From an uncultured Oscillospiraceae bacterium (GTDB taxonomy: Bacteria; Bacillota; Clostridia; Oscillospirales; Oscillospiraceae): a stretch of DNA of 32,774 nucleotides. Both the position numbers and the translations under genes were made by a program. The stretch covers positions 1-32,774 of the forward strand of contig CAKUIM010000025.1 of the NCBI GenBank assembly GCA_934660965.1, given 5' to 3'. Shown here one piece after another: positions 8,419 through 16,920 of this stretch. Position 1 is the first letter of the stretch. Each line of letters starts with the position of its first letter. A model generated the notes under the pieces. It made no database searches and was not told the DNA's origin. It saw nothing but the letters and a program-made list of their open reading frames with translations.

Positions 8419-8910
8419 ATGAAAAAGACAGCTTCCATCCTGCTTTTGCTGGCCATGGTTTTCTCTCTGGCCGCCTGCGCCAGCAAGCCCAAGGACAATG
8501 GTTTTTCCGCAGATCTTTCCGATTTTTACGCCAACAATTTCTCCGGCGACGATGTGCCCGCCATGGAGCAGCTTCAGGACGATGAGACGATCGAGTCCCT
8601 CTACCCCGGCCTGACCGCTATTGAGCGCAAGCAGACCGTGCTGGCCACCGCCCTCATCTCCGCCGTCGCCGCCGAGGTGGCCATGGTGGAGGTGGCAAAC
8701 GCCGACGACGTGGAGAAGGTCAAAGAGATCTTCCAGGCCCGCATCGACTATATGGTGGGCGACGGCAACGGCCCCGGCGGCGCCTGGTATCCCGAGACCA
8801 TGGAGCAGTGGGAGACGAACTCCGAAATCGTGGTGCGCGACAACTATGTGTGCCTTTTTGTGGGGGAGAACAAGGACGCCCTGGTCTCCGCCTTCAACGC
8901 CCTGGGCTGA
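8419..8910 (+). CDS. DUF4358-type lipoprotein
   Basis: A 163-residue exported lipoprotein. The signal peptide (residues 1-19) ends in a lipobox LAAC with Cys20 as the lipid-modified residue. The mature part resembles DUF4358 proteins of Clostridia: a helical region with ERKQTVLATA, then the C-terminal strand region NYVCLFVGEN. Members of this family often sit beside MBOAT acyltransferase and DHHW genes, as here, so a role in surface O-acylation is likely but inferred from context only. AAAGGAG lies 6 bases before the ATG. The stop is followed in the same frame by a degraded second copy of the C-terminus. Confidence 0.8.
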   Translation: MKKTASILLLLAMVFSLAACASKPKDNGFSADLSDFYANNFSGDDVPAMEQLQDDETIESLYPGLTAIERKQTVLATALISAVAAEVAMVEVANADDVEKVKEIFQARIDYMVGDGNGPGGAWYPETMEQWETNSEIVVRDNYVCLFVGENKDALVSAFNALG

Positions 8911-9021
8911 CCGGACAAGACGGAGCAGCACCGCCGGCGCCGCCAAGACCCGGGGCATTCTCCGCTCCCGCATCGCCTGCATGGCAGCGGCGGCAGCGGC
9001 CCGGGCGGCGCGTTCTGCCCC

Positions 9022-9138
9022 ATGGCCGCGGATTGCCGGGAGAGCGAGTCGGGGGTTGTAACTTCCGAAAATTATGTTATGATGGTCGTGGGCAAGGGCC
9101 GCGATGACATTGCAAGTGAACGCAAGGCCCTGTTCTGA
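9022..9138 (+). pseudogene. Remnant of a second DUF4358 gene (C-terminus only)
   Basis: Bases 8911-9138 stay open in the same frame as the upstream lipoprotein gene. The last 35 codons before the TGA at 9136 align without gaps to the last 35 residues of that lipoprotein: by hand I count 12 identities, including Asn-Tyr-Val, Val-Gly, an Asp, and the final Ala-Leu. Upstream of about 9022 the translation is low-complexity Arg/Gly/Pro/His and shows no DUF4358 features, signal peptide or ribosome-binding site. The simplest reading is an ancient tandem duplicate that has lost its 5' part. The rest of the 336-base gap before the next gene holds two hairpins. Confidence 0.55.
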
Positions 9139-9153
9139 GAAAAACTTCCTTTG

Positions 9154-9178
9154 CCGGCGCTCGCGGCGCGAGCGCCGG
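9154..9178. repeat. GC-rich hairpin upstream of terminator
   Basis: A perfect 11-bp stem CCGGCGCTCGC (9154-9164 with 9168-9178) with a 3-base loop. It has no T-run of its own and sits just before the terminator at 9184-9218. It may belong to the same termination region. Confidence 0.6.
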
Positions 9179-9183
9179 AGCAG

Positions 9184-9218
9184 AGCGGAGCGGCCCAAGG
9201 GAGCCGCTCCGCTTTTTT
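9184..9218 (+). terminator. Intrinsic terminator before the MBOAT gene
   Basis: An 11-bp stem AGCGGAGCGGC (9184-9194 with 9203-9213), an 8-base loop and a run of six T. It lies between the DUF4358 remnant and the MBOAT gene. Either MBOAT has its own promoter very close by or expression passes through this site, which would make it an attenuator. Confidence 0.75.
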
Positions 9219-9246
9219 ACCCCGAAAATCGTGCCGAGGTGAGCCT

Positions 9247-10680
9247 ATGGTCTTTTCCACCCCTACCTTTCTCTTCATCTACCTGCCGCTGGTGCTGCTG
9301 CTCTACTATATCTCCCCCCTGAAGTGGCGCAACGCCGTGCTGCTGGTGGTAAACCTCATCTTTTACGGCTGGGGCGAGCCGGTATATATCGCCATCATGT
9401 TCGTTTCCATCCTCATCGACTACACCCACGGCATGCTGGTGGAGCGGGGCAAGCGCACCGGAAACCTCCGCCTTGCCAAGGGCGCGGTGGCCTCATCGGT
9501 GATCTGCAACCTGGCACTGCTGTTCTTTTTCAAATACTGGAACTTCATCGCCCGGAGCCTTGCCGGCCTGGGCGCGGGCTTTCTGCCCATCATCGAGCGC
9601 CTGCCCCTGCCCGGGGGCAGCTCCATCCCCTTCACCCTGCCCATCGGCATCAGCTTCTACACCTTCCAGACCATGAGCTACACCATCGACGTCTACCGGG
9701 GGGACGCCCGGGTGCAGAAGAACATCATCAATTTCGGCACCTTTGTCACCCTCTTCCCCCAGCTCATCGCCGGGCCCATCCTGCAGTATAAGGACCTGGA
9801 CGAGCAGCTCACCCACCGCGACCACACCGCCGAGCGCTTTGCCCGGGGGGCCCAGCGCTTCACCGTGGGCCTTGCCAAAAAGGTGCTGCTGGCCAACAAC
9901 CTGGGCAAGCTCTGGGACGTGTACCTGGCCACCCCCGGCTCCGAACTCACCACCCTGGGGGCATGGCTCGGCATCATTGCCTTCTCCCTCCAGCTCTACT
10001 TCGACTTCTCCGGCTATTCCGACATGGCCATTGGCCTGGGGCGGATGCTGGGCTTCGAGTTTCTGGAGAATTTCAACTACCCCTATATCTCCAAGTCCGC
10101 CACCGAGTTCTGGCGGCGGTGGCACATCTCCCTGGGCAGCTGGTTCCGGGAATATCTCTATATTCCCCTGGGGGGCAACCGGGTAAAAACCGGGCGGCTC
10201 ATCTTCAACCTGCTCATCGTCTGGGCTGCCACCGGCATCTGGCACGGGGCCAGCTGGAACTTCCTCATCTGGGGCCTTTACTACTTTGTGTGGCTGGTGC
10301 TGGAAAAGCTGTTTTTGGGGAAATACCTCAAGAAGGCCCCCGCCGCCGTGGGCCACCTCTACGGCCTGCTCATCGTCATCGTGGGCTGGGCTATCTTCGC
10401 CGTGGAGGATTTCTCCGCCATGGGGCTCTACCTCAAGGCCATGTTCGGCATGGGCGCCGGCCTTCTGGACAGCAGCTTCCTCTACTACCTGCGCAATTAC
10501 CTGCCCACCCTGCTCATCGCTGCCGCGGCGGCCACCCCGCTGGCCGCGGGTCTGTGGCGGCGCGTGCCGGAGCGGGCGCGCCGGGCGGTTTTCCCGGTGC
10601 TGATGCTGTTGGGGCTTATCCTCTCCACCGCGTACCTGGTGGACGGCACCTACAATCCCTTCCTCTACTTCCGCTTTTAA
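9247..10680 (+). CDS. MBOAT-family O-acyltransferase (PatB/AlgI/DltB-like)
   Basis: A 477-residue multispan membrane enzyme that moves an acyl group (usually acetyl) across the membrane towards an extracellular acceptor. It starts with the family hallmark MVFSTPTFLFIYLPL and contains GPILQYKDL, the histidine motif EFWRRWHISLGSWF (His293) and the catalytic WHGASWNF (His333). The open frame runs further upstream to 9151, but ATG 9247 is the start: GAGGTGAG precedes it at proper distance and the N-terminus then matches family members. The DHHW gene follows after 13 bases, so the two are an operon, as alginate/peptidoglycan acetylation pairs are (AlgI with AlgJ/AlgX). The acceptor polymer is not known. 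Confidence 0.92.
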   Translation: MVFSTPTFLFIYLPLVLLLYYISPLKWRNAVLLVVNLIFYGWGEPVYIAIMFVSILIDYTHGMLVERGKRTGNLRLAKGAVASSVICNLALLFFFKYWNFIARSLAGLGAGFLPIIERLPLPGGSSIPFTLPIGISFYTFQTMSYTIDVYRGDARVQKNIINFGTFVTLFPQLIAGPILQYKDLDEQLTHRDHTAERFARGAQRFTVGLAKKVLLANNLGKLWDVYLATPGSELTTLGAWLGIIAFSLQLYFDFSGYSDMAIGLGRMLGFEFLENFNYPYISKSATEFWRRWHISLGSWFREYLYIPLGGNRVKTGRLIFNLLIVWAATGIWHGASWNFLIWGLYYFVWLVLEKLFLGKYLKKAPAAVGHLYGLLIVIVGWAIFAVEDFSAMGLYLKAMFGMGAGLLDSSFLYYLRNYLPTLLIAAAAATPLAAGLWRRVPERARRAVFPVLMLLGLILSTAYLVDGTYNPFLYFRF

Positions 10681-10693
10681 GGGGGTGCACACG

Positions 10694-11821
10694 ATGAAAA
10701 AAAATTATCCCGTCCTCATCGCCGCGCTCTTCTGCCTGTTCCTCTTCGGCTTCGGCGCAGCCCTCTTCCTCCTGCCAGACCGCAGCTTTTCCCAGCAAGA
10801 AAACCGCTACCTCGCCCAGTTCAAGGCCCCCACCCTCCAGAGCGTCAAATCCGGCAAGTTCATGACGGATTTTGAGGACTATGTCACCGACCAGTTCCCC
10901 CTGCGGGATCGCTGGATCAACCTCAAGGCCTGGGCGGAGCGGCTCACCGGCAAGGAGGAAAACAATTCTGTCTACCTCGGCACCGACGGCCAGACCCTCT
11001 TCGCCCAGTTCACCGCCCCCTCGGCGGAGGAGCTGACCAAGCGCGTTGATTATGTAAACCGGATGGCGGAGAAGCTCACCGTCCCGGTATATTTCTCCCT
11101 CATTCCGGACAAGAGCTATGTCTGGGCCGGGCTGCTGCCTGACGGCGCGCCCCTTGTGGACGACGGCTCCATGCTCTCCGCCGCCGGGGCGCTGTGCTCC
11201 AGCAAGGTCACGTGGATCGGCCTGAAGGACGCCCTTGCCGGGGAGGACAGCTTCTACCGCACCGACCACCACTGGTCCACCTTTGGCGCCTACCGGGGCT
11301 ACCTGGCCCTTGCCCGGGCCATGGGCCTTGAAAACGCGGAGCTTACCGCCCAGCCCGAGCTGCGCAGCGACAGCTTTTACGGCACCACCTGGTCGTCCTC
11401 CGGGGCGGCGTGGGTCCGGCCGGACAGCATCTATACCATTGTCCCGGAGGGGGGCCTCTCCGGCGCCACCACCGTCACCCGCTACCCCTCGGGCAAGCCG
11501 GAGGCGGGCACCCTCTACGACCTTTCCAAGCTGGAGGTCAAGGACAAGTACGCCATGTTCCTGGGCGGCAACCAGCCCCTGTGCGTCATTGAGAATCCGG
11601 ACGCCGCCGGCGGAAAGCTGCTGGTCATCCGGGACTCCTACTGCGACAGCCTGGCCCCCCTGCTGTCCACCCAGTACCAGGAGGTCCACCTCTTCGACCC
11701 CCGGTATAACCTCACCTCCATCTCCGCCTATGTGGAGGAGCATGAGATCGACCAGGTTCTGGTGCTCTACTCCGCGGCCAACTTCGCCTCGGACACCCAC
11801 CTCTTCCAGCTGCCGCGCTGA
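10694..11821 (+). CDS. DHHW-family (AlgX/AlgJ-like SGNH) surface protein
   Basis: A 375-residue protein with an N-terminal membrane anchor or signal (about 5-26) and an extracytoplasmic domain. It carries the DHHW motif (Asp191-His192-His193-Trp194, in YRTDHHWSTFGAY) and a downstream nucleophile-like stretch LLVIRDSYCDSLAPLL, the two parts of the SGNH-type catalytic site in AlgJ/AlgX relatives. These take the acyl group supplied by the MBOAT partner and place it on a polymer. A GTG three codons upstream is possible, but ATG 10694 has the GGGGG ribosome site at 8 bases. It is last in the cluster and is followed by a terminator. Confidence 0.88.
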   Translation: MKKNYPVLIAALFCLFLFGFGAALFLLPDRSFSQQENRYLAQFKAPTLQSVKSGKFMTDFEDYVTDQFPLRDRWINLKAWAERLTGKEENNSVYLGTDGQTLFAQFTAPSAEELTKRVDYVNRMAEKLTVPVYFSLIPDKSYVWAGLLPDGAPLVDDGSMLSAAGALCSSKVTWIGLKDALAGEDSFYRTDHHWSTFGAYRGYLALARAMGLENAELTAQPELRSDSFYGTTWSSSGAAWVRPDSIYTIVPEGGLSGATTVTRYPSGKPEAGTLYDLSKLEVKDKYAMFLGGNQPLCVIENPDAAGGKLLVIRDSYCDSLAPLLSTQYQEVHLFDPRYNLTSISAYVEEHEIDQVLVLYSAANFASDTHLFQLPR

Positions 11822-11826
11822 ATCAT

Positions 11827-11864
11827 AAAAAAGCACCCCTTCCGGCGGAAGGGGTGCTTTTTTA
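11827..11864. terminator. Bidirectional terminator between DHHW gene and livF
   Basis: A 17-bp stem (11827-11843 with 11847-11863), 3-base loop GGC, with A-run before and T-run after, so it works on both strands. It serves the convergent acylation cluster and liv operon. Confidence 0.93.
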
Positions 11865-11876
11865 TATGCGATTGGC

Positions 11877-12578
11877 TTAACCGCCCAGGTAGGCCTTCTT
11901 CACGGCCTCGTTGTTGAGAAGGTCGGCACCGGTGCCGGTGGCGACGATTTTGCCCGTCTCCAGCACATAGCCCCGGTCGGCCACCGACAGGGCCATCTGG
12001 GCGTTCTGCTCCACCAGCAGAATGGTGGTGCCCTCCTTGTGCAGGGAGCGGATGATCTCGAAGATCTGCTCTACCAGCAGCGGGGCGAGGCCCATGGACG
12101 GCTCGTCAAGCATCAGGAGCTTGGGGTTGCTCATCAGCGCCCGGCCCATGGCCAGCATCTGCTGCTCGCCGCCGGAGAGGGTGCCGGCGACCTGCTTCCG
12201 GCGCTCCTTCAGGCGGGGAAACTGCTCGTACACCCGCTCGATCCCCGGGGCCACGGCGGACGCGGCCTGGGTGTACGCGCCCATCTCCAGGTTCTCCTCC
12301 ACCGACATGTGCAGAAAGATCCGCCGGCCCTCGGGTACATGGGCCAGGCCCTGGGCCACAATCTTGTGGGCGGGGACACCCGCAAGGCTCTTGCCCAGAA
12401 ACTCGACGGAGCCGGTCTTGGAGTGGAGCAGGCCGGAGACGGTATTCAGAATGGTGGATTTGCCCGCGCCGTTGGCGCCGATGAGGGTGACCACCTCGCC
12501 GTCCTGCACCTCAAAGGAGACCCCCTTGATGGCGTGGATGGCGCCGTAATAGACGTTGATGTCGTTGACCTTGAGCAT
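11877..12578 (-). CDS. livF: Branched-chain amino-acid ABC transporter ATPase LivF
   Basis: A 233-residue cytoplasmic ATPase that powers uptake with LivG. Walker A GANGAGKS (34-41), signature LSGGEQQMLAMGRAL, Walker B LLMLDEPSMGLAP and the H-loop region ILLVEQNA are all present. The short length and the wording of these motifs are typical of LivF. The ATG at 12578 has AAGGAGG upstream, and the gap to livG is only three bases. It is the last gene of the operon. Confidence 0.95.
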   Translation of the reverse strand: MLKVNDINVYYGAIHAIKGVSFEVQDGEVVTLIGANGAGKSTILNTVSGLLHSKTGSVEFLGKSLAGVPAHKIVAQGLAHVPEGRRIFLHMSVEENLEMGAYTQAASAVAPGIERVYEQFPRLKERRKQVAGTLSGGEQQMLAMGRALMSNPKLLMLDEPSMGLAPLLVEQIFEIIRSLHKEGTTILLVEQNAQMALSVADRGYVLETGKIVATGTGADLLNNEAVKKAYLGG

Positions 12579-12581
12579 GTG

Positions 12582-13439
12582 TCACCCCTCCTTCTTCTTG
12601 CCCAGATACGCCTCGATAACCGCGGGGTTGGCCTGAATCTCCTCGGCGGTGCCCTTGGCGATGACCTGGCCGAAGTTGAGCACGCAGATGCCCTCGCAGA
12701 TGCCCATGACCAGGTTCATATCGTGCTCGATGAGCATGATGGCGATCTGGAAAGTGTCGCGGATCTTGACGATGTTCTCCATGAGCTCCGCCGTCTCCGA
12801 GGGGTTCATGCCCGCCGCCGGCTCGTCCAGCAGCAGCAGGGACGGGTTGGTGGCCAGCGCCCGGACGATCTCCAGCCGCCGCTGGGCGCCGTAGGGCAGG
12901 CTGCCCGCCTGGTGGCCGGCCAGGTCCTGCATGTCGAAGATGCTCAAAAGCTCCAGCGCCCGCTCGTGGGCGGCCTTCTCCTGCCGCCAGTAGTTGGGCA
13001 GGCGCAGCACGCCGGTGAGGGCGGAGTATTTCTCCTGATTGTGAAGGCCCACCTTCACGTTGTCCTCCACTGACAGGTTGGAGAACAGCCGGATGTTCTG
13101 GAAGGTGCGGGCGATGCCCATGCGGTTGATCTGCACGGTGGTCTTGCCGGAGGTGTCCATGCCGTCGAGCAGGATAGTGCCCCGGGTGGGCTGGTAGACC
13201 TTGGTGAGCAGGTTAAAGACGGTGGTCTTGCCCGCGCCGTTGGGGCCGATCAGGCCGGCGATCTCGGTGCGGCCGATGGTGAGGTTAAAGTCGTCCACCG
13301 CCCGCAGTCCGCCGAAGTCGATGCCCAGGTGGCTGCACTCGAGCACCGGGGCCTTGTCAAGGTCGCGCTCGGGGATGATGGAGTGGCTGGGGAATGGCAC
13401 CATTTTCCCTTTTTCGTAGTTGAACTTCTTGTCAGCCAT
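12582..13439 (-). CDS. livG: Branched-chain amino-acid ABC transporter ATPase LivG
   Basis: A 285-residue ATPase, partner of LivF. Walker A GPNGAGKT (65-72), the LivG-specific signature LPYGAQRRLEIVRAL in place of LSGGQ, Walker B LLLLDEPAAGMNP and H-loop IMLIEHDM. It has about 30 more residues at the N-terminus than usual, up to the start of the ABC domain near residue 32. The start is kept because GAGG precedes the ATG at 13439, and this start overlaps the end of livM by 8 bases. An alternative internal start is not evident. Confidence 0.95.
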   Translation of the reverse strand: MADKKFNYEKGKMVPFPSHSIIPERDLDKAPVLECSHLGIDFGGLRAVDDFNLTIGRTEIAGLIGPNGAGKTTVFNLLTKVYQPTRGTILLDGMDTSGKTTVQINRMGIARTFQNIRLFSNLSVEDNVKVGLHNQEKYSALTGVLRLPNYWRQEKAAHERALELLSIFDMQDLAGHQAGSLPYGAQRRLEIVRALATNPSLLLLDEPAAGMNPSETAELMENIVKIRDTFQIAIMLIEHDMNLVMGICEGICVLNFGQVIAKGTAEEIQANPAVIEAYLGKKKEG

Positions 13440-14502
13440 CTTCCTCGGCCCCCTTTCTTCCGGGAATGGCGCGGCTCAAAAGGCTCTTGAGCTGCGCGTT
13501 GTTGGTGGCCAGCATGACCAGGATAAGCACCACGGCGTACACCAGCATCCGGTAGTCAGAGAAGCTGCGCAGCGCCTCGGGCAGGACGTAGAGCACCGTG
13601 GCGGCGATGATGGAGCCCCAGATGTTGCCAAGGCCGCCCAGCACCACGTACACCAGGATCAGGATCGAGGTATTGAAGTCAAATTTGGAGGACTGGATGG
13701 AGGAGTAGTTCAGGCCGAACAGCGCGCCGGCCGCCCCGGCCAGCGCCGCCGAGGTGACAAAGGCGATGAGCTTATATTTGGTGATGTTGATGCCCACGCT
13801 CTCCGCCGCGATGCGGTTGTCCCGGATGGCCATGATGGCCCGGCCGGTGCGGCTGCGCACCAGGTTCAAAACGATCACCAGCGTCACCATGATCAGCACG
13901 AAGCCCGCCGGGAAGCTTGCAAGCTTGGCGGTGCCAACGGCGCCCTGGGCGCCCTTGATGATGGCGGTTCCGCCCTCGGCCAGGTGCAGGTCGCTGATGC
14001 TCTTCTGGCCGGTGACGTTGAAGGCCATATGCAGCCCACTGCTGTCAACGCCCACCAGCAGGCAGTTGATGAGCTCCTTGATAATCTCGCCGAAGGCCAG
14101 GGTCACGATGGCCAGGTAGTCGCCCCGCAGCCGCAGCACCGGGATGCCCACCAGGATGCCCGCCACGGCGGCGCACAGCGCGCCCACCACAATGGCGATC
14201 ACCAGCCGGGCGGTGCCGGAGGGGATGGCGGCCTTCAGGCTCATGGCGGCGATCACGCCGGAGAAGGCGCCCACGCTCATAAAGCCCGCGTGGCCCAGGC
14301 TCAGCTCGCCCAGGATGCCCACCGTCAGGTTCAGGGACACCGCCATCACGATAAAGCAGCAGCAGGGCACCAGCATACCGGCCACAGAGTTGGTCAGCGC
14401 GCCGCCCCGCTGCAGGGCGTACATGAGGATAAACACCAGCGTCACGCCGATGTAGGTCGCGAAGTCGGCGCGGGTGGTTTTTTTCAGCTTGCTCACATTC
14501 AT
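13432..14502 (-). CDS. livM: Branched-chain amino-acid ABC transporter permease LivM
   Basis: A 356-residue membrane permease with about eight to ten hydrophobic segments. It has the family motifs LSLGHAGFMSVGAFSG and the cytoplasmic EAA-like loop RTGRAIMAIRDNRIAAESVGIN that contacts the ATPases. The frame is open to 14532, but ATG 14502 is the better start, since GAGGTG lies 7 bases upstream and the extra ten residues do not fit the family. It lies 10 bases after livH. Confidence 0.93.
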   Translation of the reverse strand: MNVSKLKKTTRADFATYIGVTLVFILMYALQRGGALTNSVAGMLVPCCCFIVMAVSLNLTVGILGELSLGHAGFMSVGAFSGVIAAMSLKAAIPSGTARLVIAIVVGALCAAVAGILVGIPVLRLRGDYLAIVTLAFGEIIKELINCLLVGVDSSGLHMAFNVTGQKSISDLHLAEGGTAIIKGAQGAVGTAKLASFPAGFVLIMVTLVIVLNLVRSRTGRAIMAIRDNRIAAESVGINITKYKLIAFVTSAALAGAAGALFGLNYSSIQSSKFDFNTSILILVYVVLGGLGNIWGSIIAATVLYVLPEALRSFSDYRMLVYAVVLILVMLATNNAQLKSLLSRAIPGRKGAEEDG

Positions 14503-14512
14503 GCCCGCCACC

Positions 14513-15385
14513 TCACACTTTCTCGGGCACATACTTGCCCAGCAGACCCGCCGGCCGCACCAGCAGCACGATAATCAGCACGGCAAAGACGATGGAGTTG
14601 GAAAGGCTCATGGAGATATACGCCTTGGCCATGGATTCGATGATGCCCAGCAGGATGCCGCCCAGAAACGCCCCGGGAATGGAGCCGATGCCGCCGAACA
14701 CCGCGGCGGTGAAGGCCTTGATGCCGGGCATGGAGCCGGTGGTGGGCATAAGCGCGGTGTAAGACGAGCACAGCAGCACCCCCGCGATGGCCGCCAGGGC
14801 GGAGCCGATGGCAAAGGTCATGGAAATGGTGCGGTTGACATTGATGCCCATAAGCTGGGCCGCGCCCTTATCCTCCGAGCAGGCCCGCATGGCCTTGCCC
14901 AGCTTGCTCTTGCTGGTGAAAATGGTCAGGGCCACCATGATGACAACGCAGGCCGCAATGGTCAGCAGCGCCACATAGGGGATGGACAGCGCGCCGATGT
15001 TCAGGTTGCCGGAAATGACCGGGGTATAGACCTTGGGGGCAGCGGTCCAGATGAGCTGGGCTGCGTTCTGGAGGAAGTAGCTCACGCCGATGGCGGTGAT
15101 GAGCACCGCCAGGCTCCCCGCCTCCCGCAGGGGCCGGTAGGCCAGCCCCTCGATCACCACGCCCAGCACCGTGCAAACGATCATCGCCAGGATGGTGGCC
15201 ACCCACCCGGGCAAGCCCAGATAGAACATGGCACAGAAGGAAATGTAGCCGCCCACCATGATGACGTCGCCGTGGGCGAAGTTGAGCATCTTGGCGATGC
15301 CGTACACCATGGTGTAGCCCAGGGCGATGATGGCGTATACGCTGCCCAGGCTGATGCCGCTGATGAGGTAGTTCAAAAATTCCAC
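14513..15385 (-). CDS. livH: Branched-chain amino-acid ABC transporter permease LivH
   Basis: A 290-residue permease with the hallmark N-terminus FLNYLISGISLGSVYAIIAL and the downstream MVYGIAKMLNFAHGD, plus the loop GKAMRACSEDKGAAQLMGIN that docks on the ATPases. Two GTG start codons are possible. The one at 15385 lies 8 bases after AAAGAGG, whereas the one at 15394 overlaps that ribosome site; hence 15385 is chosen. It is separated from livJ by a hairpin-rich 156-base gap. Confidence 0.93.
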   Translation of the reverse strand: MEFLNYLISGISLGSVYAIIALGYTMVYGIAKMLNFAHGDVIMVGGYISFCAMFYLGLPGWVATILAMIVCTVLGVVIEGLAYRPLREAGSLAVLITAIGVSYFLQNAAQLIWTAAPKVYTPVISGNLNIGALSIPYVALLTIAACVVIMVALTIFTSKSKLGKAMRACSEDKGAAQLMGINVNRTISMTFAIGSALAAIAGVLLCSSYTALMPTTGSMPGIKAFTAAVFGGIGSIPGAFLGGILLGIIESMAKAYISMSLSNSIVFAVLIIVLLVRPAGLLGKYVPEKV

Positions 15386-15430
15386 TTGTGGCACCTCTTT
15401 TCTCTCGTCTCTCTCGTCTTACGCGCTCTT

Positions 15431-15507
15431 TTTCTGCAAAAACAGCAGCCGGCGGCCCCTGTGCAGAAAAACAGGGTGGCTGCCGGGAGTATGCTCTCCC
15501 GGCAGCC
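15431..15507 (-). terminator. Hairpins between livJ and livH (partial terminator or mRNA end protector)
   Basis: On the minus strand the first element after livJ is a perfect 12-bp stem (15478-15489 with 15496-15507, 6-base loop) followed by GTTTTTC. A second stem-loop pairs TTTCTGCA (15431-15438) with TGCAGAAA (15462-15469). Such structures after a binding-protein gene commonly lower expression of the downstream membrane genes relative to the binding protein. That role is inferred. Confidence 0.7.
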
Positions 15508-15541
15508 TGCCTTGCCTAGGTACTGTTCGGTTTGGGGCTTA

Positions 15542-16768
15542 TCAGCAGACGACGTACTTGCCGTCCTTGATGACATAAGCGGCGGGAGCCTTGGACACCT
15601 CGCCGTTGGCGCTCCAGCTCAGGGTGCCGGTCAGGCCGTTGAGGGTGAGGGCAGGCATGGCGGCCACCAGGGCCTCGCAGATGTCGGCGCTGGACATGTC
15701 GGCGGTGACGCCGGAGGCCTTGATGGCCTCGTAGACGGCGTACACGGCGTCGTAGGCGTCAGCGGCGAACTGGTTGGGGGTCTCGTTGAACTTGTCGACG
15801 TAAGCGGTCACGAAGGCCTGGGTGGCCTCATCGTCGGCGGAGGCGGAGAAGGGGGTCAGCAGCATGACGCCCTCGGCCAGAGCGGTGTCGAAGCCCTCCA
15901 GCGTCAGGATGCCGTCCATGCCGTCCACACCGAAGAAGGTGGGGGCGTAGCCCATAGCCTTGGCCTGGTTGAAGATGACGGAGGCGGGCCCATAGTAGAT
16001 GGGCAGGAAGATCAGATCGGCCCCGGCGGACTGGGCGGCGGTGAGCTGCACAGAGAAGTCGGTGGCGGAGTCCTTGGTAAAGGTGCCCTCGCTCACAACG
16101 GTCAGGCCCTTGGCCTCGGCCTCGGCCTTGAAGGCGTCGCGGATGCCCTGGGAGTAGGCGTCGTCGTTGCGGTAGATGATGGCGATCTTGGCGTCGGCCA
16201 TCTTCTCAGCCATGTAGTCGGCGGAGGCCACGCCCTGGTTGGGGTCGGTGAAGCAGACCTGGAACACGTTGTCCTTGCCCTCGGTCACATCGGTGGAGGA
16301 GGCGGAGGGGGTGATGGCAAACATCCGGTCAGCGTAGGCCTCGGCAGAGACGGCAATGGCGGAGCCGGTGGTGGTGCAGCCCACCAGAACCTGCATGCCC
16401 CAGTCCTTCAGGGAGTTGTAGGCGTTGACAGCGATGTCGCCGGTGGCCTGGTCGTCCTCGCTCCTGAACTCGAACTGGATGTCGCCGCCCAGGGCGTTGA
16501 TCTCGTCCACGGCCAGCTGGGCGCCGCTGTTGGTGGCAATGCCGTAGATGGCGGCCTCACCGGTCAGGGGGCCGATGTGGCCCAGCTTGAAGGTGCCGCT
16601 GGCAGTGCTGGAGGGCTCGCCGCTCTCGGCAGGCTTCTGGGAAGCGGCCTGGCTGGGGGCGGCGGAGGGGGCCTGGCTCACCTTATCGCCGGAGCCGGAG
16701 CAGCCGGCCAGCAGGCCAATGCACATGGCGCCGGCCAAAAGCATCGCTAAAACATTTTTCTTTTTCAT
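15542..16768 (-). CDS. livJ: Branched-chain amino-acid ABC transporter substrate-binding lipoprotein
   Basis: A 408-residue extracellular receptor of the Peripla_BP_6 type. The signal peptide ends in LLAGC with lipidated Cys23, followed by a Ser/Ala/Gln-rich tether (about 24-55). The two-lobed binding domain begins near KLGHIGPLTGEAAIYG. The frame is open further upstream to 16882, but ATG 16768 is the start: a perfect AGGAGG lies 8 bases away and the signal peptide begins here. It is the first gene of livJHMGF and has its own perfect-consensus promoter. Ligand preference (Leu, Ile, Val or another amide) cannot be told from sequence. Confidence 0.93.
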   Translation of the reverse strand: MKKKNVLAMLLAGAMCIGLLAGCSGSGDKVSQAPSAAPSQAASQKPAESGEPSSTASGTFKLGHIGPLTGEAAIYGIATNSGAQLAVDEINALGGDIQFEFRSEDDQATGDIAVNAYNSLKDWGMQVLVGCTTTGSAIAVSAEAYADRMFAITPSASSTDVTEGKDNVFQVCFTDPNQGVASADYMAEKMADAKIAIIYRNDDAYSQGIRDAFKAEAEAKGLTVVSEGTFTKDSATDFSVQLTAAQSAGADLIFLPIYYGPASVIFNQAKAMGYAPTFFGVDGMDGILTLEGFDTALAEGVMLLTPFSASADDEATQAFVTAYVDKFNETPNQFAADAYDAVYAVYEAIKASGVTADMSSADICEALVAAMPALTLNGLTGTLSWSANGEVSKAPAAYVIKDGKYVVC

Positions 16769-16847
16769 TTCAATTACCTCCTGTATGCAGTGCTCCTCTC
16801 CCCGGCCAACGCGGACGCTCCGGGGCGGGCAACCATCCCTTGGATTG

Positions 16848-16882
16848 TTGACAATTATATTTCCGTTTCCGGAAATTGTCAA
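16848..16882 (-). promoter_or_regulatory. Perfect-consensus promoter of the liv operon with overlapping operator-like palindrome
   Basis: On the minus strand TTGACA (16877-16882), 17 bases, TATAAT (16854-16859). A perfect 9-bp inverted repeat TTGACAATT...AATTGTCAA (16848-16856 with 16874-16882) has its right arm on the -35 and its left arm over and past the -10. A 10-bp palindrome TTTCCGGAAA (16866-16875) fills the spacer next to the -35. Such a strong promoter overlapped by dyads suggests repression, but the regulator is not identified. Confidence 0.85.
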
Positions 16883-16920
16883 CCGTCAGATCGTCCAATC
16901 CGCACAGGAGGGCGTGTAAA

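Noticed and set aside
9056..9083. Promoter TTGTAA-16-TATGAT for the MBOAT gene
   Set aside because: It lies inside the DUF4358 remnant and is followed by a strong terminator before MBOAT; too weak to list.
8908..9138. Readthrough or selenocysteine at the TGA of the DUF4358 lipoprotein, since the frame stays open for 75 codons
   Set aside because: The lipoprotein is full length at the TGA, there is no obvious SECIS hairpin immediately after it, and the downstream part repeats the same C-terminus, which fits a duplicate better.
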